Below, in pieces: positions 59,946-64,000 of a stretch of 64,000 nucleotides of DNA (positions are counted from its first letter, which is position 1; each line of letters begins with the position of its first letter). This DNA is from Nitrosopumilales archaeon (GTDB lineage: Archaea; Thermoproteota; Nitrososphaeria; Nitrososphaerales; Nitrosopumilaceae): assembly GCA_016276965.1 (NCBI GenBank), contig JADNRU010000002.1:1-64000 (forward strand), read 5' to 3'. Position numbers and translations under genes: made by a program. The notes under the pieces are model-generated. The model saw nothing but the letters and a program-made list of their open reading frames with translations. It was not told the DNA's origin and did not search any database.

Positions 59946-61829
59946 ATGACTTTTAAAATTCTAATAGAAGAAATTCATTCAAATTTACAAAAAATTATTG
60001 ATGAGCAGAATTTTCCAAGTGTTTCTTTTGTTGTCGAACCTTCAAAACCAAATTTCGGAGATGTAACATGCAATATTGCTTTTTTACTTTCAAAACATCT
60101 CAAGAAAAAACCTCATGATATAGCACTGTCAATTTCGGAAAACTATCAAAAATTTCTTGGAGAAAAAGTAAAAAAAGTAGAGGCACATCCTTCTGGATAT
60201 ATCAATTTTTTTGCAAACATGACTTACCTTAACGAAATAATTTTGAAAGATTCCATGAAAAACGATTATGGGGATATTGATTTAGGAAAAAAATCTAAAA
60301 TTATTGTCGAACATACAAGTGTGAATCCAAATAAAGCACTGCATATTGGGCATGTTAGGAATGTAGTAATCGGAGATACAGTTTCAAGATTGCTGAGAAA
60401 GGCAAACTATGATGTAAGAGTTCTAAATTATGTCGATGATTCTGGTCTTCAAGTGGCCGATATTATTGTTGGATTCCAGCATTGTGGATTTTCTGACAAT
60501 CCTCATTCAAATCAGAAATTTGCGCAGTATTGTGGTGATGAAGTTTATGTAAAAACCACCGAAAAATATTCTGACGATCCCTCTCTAGAAAAAAAACGTT
60601 CGGAGATTTTACAAGATTTAGAAAATCAAAATTCAGACATAGCAAAATTTGCTGAAACAATTACAAAAAAAATTCTAGCGGATCAATTAGAAACCTGTTG
60701 GGAATTAGGATCTACATATGACTGTCTAAATTTTGAATCTCAAATAATTCGTTCAGGTTTATGGAACAAAATTTTTGAAAAAATGAAGGAACTGAAATTA
60801 GTTTTGCTTGAAAAAGAAGGGAAAAATGCAAACTGTTGGGTGATACGAGGAGAGAAAAATGAAGATGACAAAATATTGGTACGTAGCAATGGTACTGCAA
60901 CATACATTGCTAAGGATATCCCTTACGCTGCATGGAAATTAGGAATATTAGATGACCCATTTAATTACCAAAAATATACAGTCCAAAAAGATGGTAAGAC
61001 CTTATGGCAAACTACACTTAACGAAAGTTCTGAAACCAAACAGAATTTTTTTGGAGAAAAGGTAATTACTGTTATTGATTCCAGGCAATCAAGGTTACAA
61101 AAAATAATTACGTTATTGATGTCAAAATTTACCTCAAAAGAAAATTCCTATATTCATCTTGGTTACGAATCTGTTACACTTAGCGCAGACACTGCAAAGA
61201 CTCTTGGATTAGATACTAAAGGTAAACAAGCACAAATGTCTGGAAGAAAAGGTTTGTATGTTAATGCAGATCAAGTAATTAAATTACTGAAACAAAAAAC
61301 TTTAGATGAAACTAAAAAAAGAAATCCTGAACTTGATGATAAATCTCTGGAACAAATTGCACATGATGTTGCAATTGGTACCATACGATATGAAATGATT
61401 AAACAAGATTTAAATAAAATTATCACTTTTGATTACGAAAAATCTTTGAGCCTTGAAGGTGATACAGCACCTTATATCCAATATACTAATGCAAGAGCTT
61501 CTAGAATATTAGAAAAAGCTGGTTTTTCTCCAAACTTTGATGTTGCCTTTGATCTACTACAAAACGAATACGAAGTAAACTTGATAAAACTAATTGGCAA
61601 GTTCGATTTACATGTTCAAGATGCAGCTAACAATCTTTCTCCAAAGGTTATATCCAAATATTGTTATCACCTTGCTGTAGCTTTTAATGCATTTTATGAG
61701 AAAGTAAGAGTTCTTGATCCTGAAAATAAAACATTGACAAATGTTAGATTGTGTCTTGTTACTTCATTCAAATCAACTTTACAAAAAGCACTTTATCTAA
61801 TTGGAATTACTGCTCCAGACAAAATGTAA
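59946..61829 (+). CDS. argS: Arginyl-tRNA synthetase
   Basis: VEHTSVNPNKALHIGHVRNVVIGDTVSRLLRKANYDV, YINFFAN, anticodon-binding domain; 3 nt after previous stop. Confidence 0.96.
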   Translation: MTFKILIEEIHSNLQKIIDEQNFPSVSFVVEPSKPNFGDVTCNIAFLLSKHLKKKPHDIALSISENYQKFLGEKVKKVEAHPSGYINFFANMTYLNEIILKDSMKNDYGDIDLGKKSKIIVEHTSVNPNKALHIGHVRNVVIGDTVSRLLRKANYDVRVLNYVDDSGLQVADIIVGFQHCGFSDNPHSNQKFAQYCGDEVYVKTTEKYSDDPSLEKKRSEILQDLENQNSDIAKFAETITKKILADQLETCWELGSTYDCLNFESQIIRSGLWNKIFEKMKELKLVLLEKEGKNANCWVIRGEKNEDDKILVRSNGTATYIAKDIPYAAWKLGILDDPFNYQKYTVQKDGKTLWQTTLNESSETKQNFFGEKVITVIDSRQSRLQKIITLLMSKFTSKENSYIHLGYESVTLSADTAKTLGLDTKGKQAQMSGRKGLYVNADQVIKLLKQKTLDETKKRNPELDDKSLEQIAHDVAIGTIRYEMIKQDLNKIITFDYEKSLSLEGDTAPYIQYTNARASRILEKAGFSPNFDVAFDLLQNEYEVNLIKLIGKFDLHVQDAANNLSPKVISKYCYHLAVAFNAFYEKVRVLDPENKTLTNVRLCLVTSFKSTLQKALYLIGITAPDKM

Positions 61830-61924
61830 ATTTTTTTATAAATAACCTAATTTTTTTCTGTATTTACGGTCTGTTCACCGTGGACATACAAGAGGATAAT
61901 ATTCGATTTTTATTATAAATCGCA

Positions 61925-62104
61925 ATGGTCACAGGAGCAAATAGTACTATTCAAGTACCTGAATCAATTCAATCAAAAAATTGTGCCTATTGTGGTAACG
62001 ATTTACAGATGAAAGAAGGAGTCACGATTTTTGATAAACGATGGTATCATGATGGATGCTGGGGTTCTTTTGAAAAACAACAAGAGGTGGAAAGACTTGA
62101 CTAG
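61925..62104 (+). CDS. Small LIM/treble-clef-like zinc protein (59 aa)
   Basis: MVTGANSTIQVPESIQSKNCAYCGNDLQMKEGVTIFDKRWYHDGCWGSFEKQQEVERLD; CxxC...HxxC; just under the track cutoff. Confidence 0.75.
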   Translation: MVTGANSTIQVPESIQSKNCAYCGNDLQMKEGVTIFDKRWYHDGCWGSFEKQQEVERLD

Positions 62105-62492
62105 TGTTTGTGTTATTGATGATGATCGTGATACAGTCGAAGTATTTTGTGAATATCTTGCCATAAAAGATATCGAAGTTCTTGGTAGAGGCTATGATGG
62201 TAGAACCGCAGTAGAATTGTATAAAAAACTAAAACCAGATATTGTACTTTTGGATGTGATGATGCCTGAATATGACGGATTTTATGCTCTAAAAGAAATA
62301 AGAAAAATTGATCCTAACGCCAAAGTGATTATGGTAACCGCAGATTTAACTTCAGATACTGAAAAAAAATTGGTTGAGTTAAAGGCTACTGCAATGATCT
62401 ACAAACCCTATGAAATTGATAGTGTTATTGAAACAATTGAACGAGTAAGCAAAGAAAATGTAGTTGTTTCGCCACCTTCAACTAACAATTAA
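62097..62492 (+). CDS. Response-regulator receiver domain protein (start trimmed to TTG 62097)
   Basis: CVIDDDRDTVEVFCEYL, KPDIVLLDVMMPEYDGFYALKEIR, VTADL, YKPYE; the track start at 62031 runs into the upstream small ORF. Confidence 0.9.
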   Translation: MTSVCVIDDDRDTVEVFCEYLAIKDIEVLGRGYDGRTAVELYKKLKPDIVLLDVMMPEYDGFYALKEIRKIDPNAKVIMVTADLTSDTEKKLVELKATAMIYKPYEIDSVIETIERVSKENVVVSPPSTNN

Positions 62493-62545
62493 GTCATTAT
62501 ACAAAATTAGTAAATACTATATGGAATAAAATTGGCTGATATTAG

Positions 62546-63070
62546 ATGAAAATACTGATCGCTGAAGACGAAGATGATTTACGAACCCAATACAAGGATT
62601 TTCTTGAACAAAAAAATCACCAGCCCATAACAACTAAAGATGGGCAAGAATGTGTTTCCGTTTTTAGTGAGGAATATCAAAAATGGTCTGCAAGTAAAGC
62701 TGAAGACACAAGTACTGTTTCTCCTTTTGATGTTGTAATTCTTGATTACCAAATGCCAAACAAGAATGGTCTTGAGGCAGCTCAAGAAATTCTTGCTTTA
62801 GCTCCCAAGCAACGGATAATCTTTGCTTCAGCATATGTTGAAAACACTCTGAAAGATTCTATACATATTCTAAAGCAAATTGTTGAATTAATGCAAAAAC
62901 CATTTGGATTACAAGCATTAGTAGATACCATTGAAGATAAGGGAATTTATGAAGAATTAGAAAAGTTAAATGTAGATATTAAAAATCTCAAAGATTTAGA
63001 GCCTACCCATGTACAAGTAAGAGATTACTTGGATGCTCTGAAAAAAATACAAAAAGGCAGGACCTTTTAA
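62546..63070 (+). CDS. Response-regulator receiver domain protein
   Basis: ILIAEDEDDLRTQYKDFL, FDVVILDYQMPNKNGLEAAQEIL, FASAYVENT, QKPFG. Confidence 0.92.
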   Translation: MKILIAEDEDDLRTQYKDFLEQKNHQPITTKDGQECVSVFSEEYQKWSASKAEDTSTVSPFDVVILDYQMPNKNGLEAAQEILALAPKQRIIFASAYVENTLKDSIHILKQIVELMQKPFGLQALVDTIEDKGIYEELEKLNVDIKNLKDLEPTHVQVRDYLDALKKIQKGRTF

Positions 63071-63143
63071 TTTTATCATTTTTCTTATTTGAAATTTTAT
63101 AAAAATCAGTAGGTTCTTATCTAAAAAATTATAGCCAAAAATT

Positions 63144-63959
63144 GTGAGTAAAATAAAGCAAAATTCGTACGTTTTGTTCTTCTATAACAATACTAAGAAA
63201 TGGCTAAGCAAGATTTCAAAAGATAACGTACTTCATACTCATATTGGAGTAATCCGTCACGCCGATGCCATTGGAAAAGAATTTGGTTCTAGACTTGTAA
63301 CTAATAAAGACAAATACGTCTACATGCTTGAACCTACAATCCATGATTTTATTATGAAAATCCAACATGGAACACAAATAGTATATCCAAAAGACCTAGG
63401 CTATATCGCATCTAGAACCGGTCTTAAAAATGGTCAAATAGTTGTTGAAATCGGAACTGGTAGTGGAGCACTATCAATTTTCGTTGCAAGTATAGTTAAA
63501 CCAAGAGGGCATGTTTACACTTTTGATGTTAATTCTGAATTTATGAAAATAGCTGAAAAAAATATCAAAAAAGCTGATATGCAAAAATACGTTACTATGA
63601 AAAAACTTGACCTAAAACATGCAAAAAAAGTTCCAATTTCTGATGTAGATCTTGTTGTCATTGATCTGGGTGATCCATGGACAGTAATTCCAACTGCAAG
63701 AAAAATGTTGAAAGGAAGCGGTGCAATTCTTGCAGTTTGTCCTACAATGAATCAACTTGAAAAGTTTGTATCATCATTAGTACAAAATGAGTTTACTGAC
63801 ATTGAATGTACTGAACATATACTAAGAACAATTGAAGCAAGAGAGGGAAAAACTAGACATTCATTTCAAGGAATAGGGCATACTGCATACCTTTCCTTTG
63901 CAAGAAAAGCTTTTTTTGGAAAAGATAAGCGAAAGAAAAAATCAAAAAGAAAATCTTGA
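63144..63959 (+). CDS. trmI: tRNA (adenine-58-N1)-methyltransferase
   Basis: IQHGTQIVYPKDLGYIASRTGLKNGQIVVEIGTGSGALSIFVAS, DVDLVVIDLGDPW. Confidence 0.9.
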   Translation: MSKIKQNSYVLFFYNNTKKWLSKISKDNVLHTHIGVIRHADAIGKEFGSRLVTNKDKYVYMLEPTIHDFIMKIQHGTQIVYPKDLGYIASRTGLKNGQIVVEIGTGSGALSIFVASIVKPRGHVYTFDVNSEFMKIAEKNIKKADMQKYVTMKKLDLKHAKKVPISDVDLVVIDLGDPWTVIPTARKMLKGSGAILAVCPTMNQLEKFVSSLVQNEFTDIECTEHILRTIEAREGKTRHSFQGIGHTAYLSFARKAFFGKDKRKKKSKRKS

Positions 63960-64000
63960 TCATATCAAGTCTGTACGTTTCACACAAACACATCCTAATA

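Overview
This AT-rich window is an ordinary-density chromosomal segment of an ammonia-oxidising thaumarchaeon (Nitrosopumilus/Nitrosarchaeum-like). That assignment rests on gene content: TFB, Sec61-beta, aIF1, Alba, SMC, deoxyhypusine synthase, archaeal ProS, F420 genes cofC/cofD/cofE, Thi4 and a siroheme nitrite/sulfite reductase. I see about 70 coding genes and no insertion sequence, prophage, CRISPR array, rRNA or recognisable tRNA. I added features the ORF track misses: (i) RNase P RNA on the + strand at ~3376-3660; (ii) Sec61-beta at 10475-10642; (iii) small ORFs at 21266-21391 and 61925-62104; (iv) a GC-rich, stem-closed candidate ncRNA at 26276-26339; (v) a TusA-like gene whose conserved N-terminus implies an AUU start at 47085, or a 1-nt sequence error. 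The main items to follow up are: a collagen-like protein with 90 uninterrupted Gly-X-Y triplets and no evident signal peptide; a convergent EgtD/EgtB ergothioneine pair; an exosortase/archaeosortase-like membrane protein with Ser at the expected catalytic Cys position; a class III nucleotidyl cyclase-like protein lacking the usual Arg; a CBS-TrkH fusion; and the candidate ncRNA. I did not find an obviously new multi-gene defence or mobile system. All family assignments come from reading motifs by eye; no database search was run.
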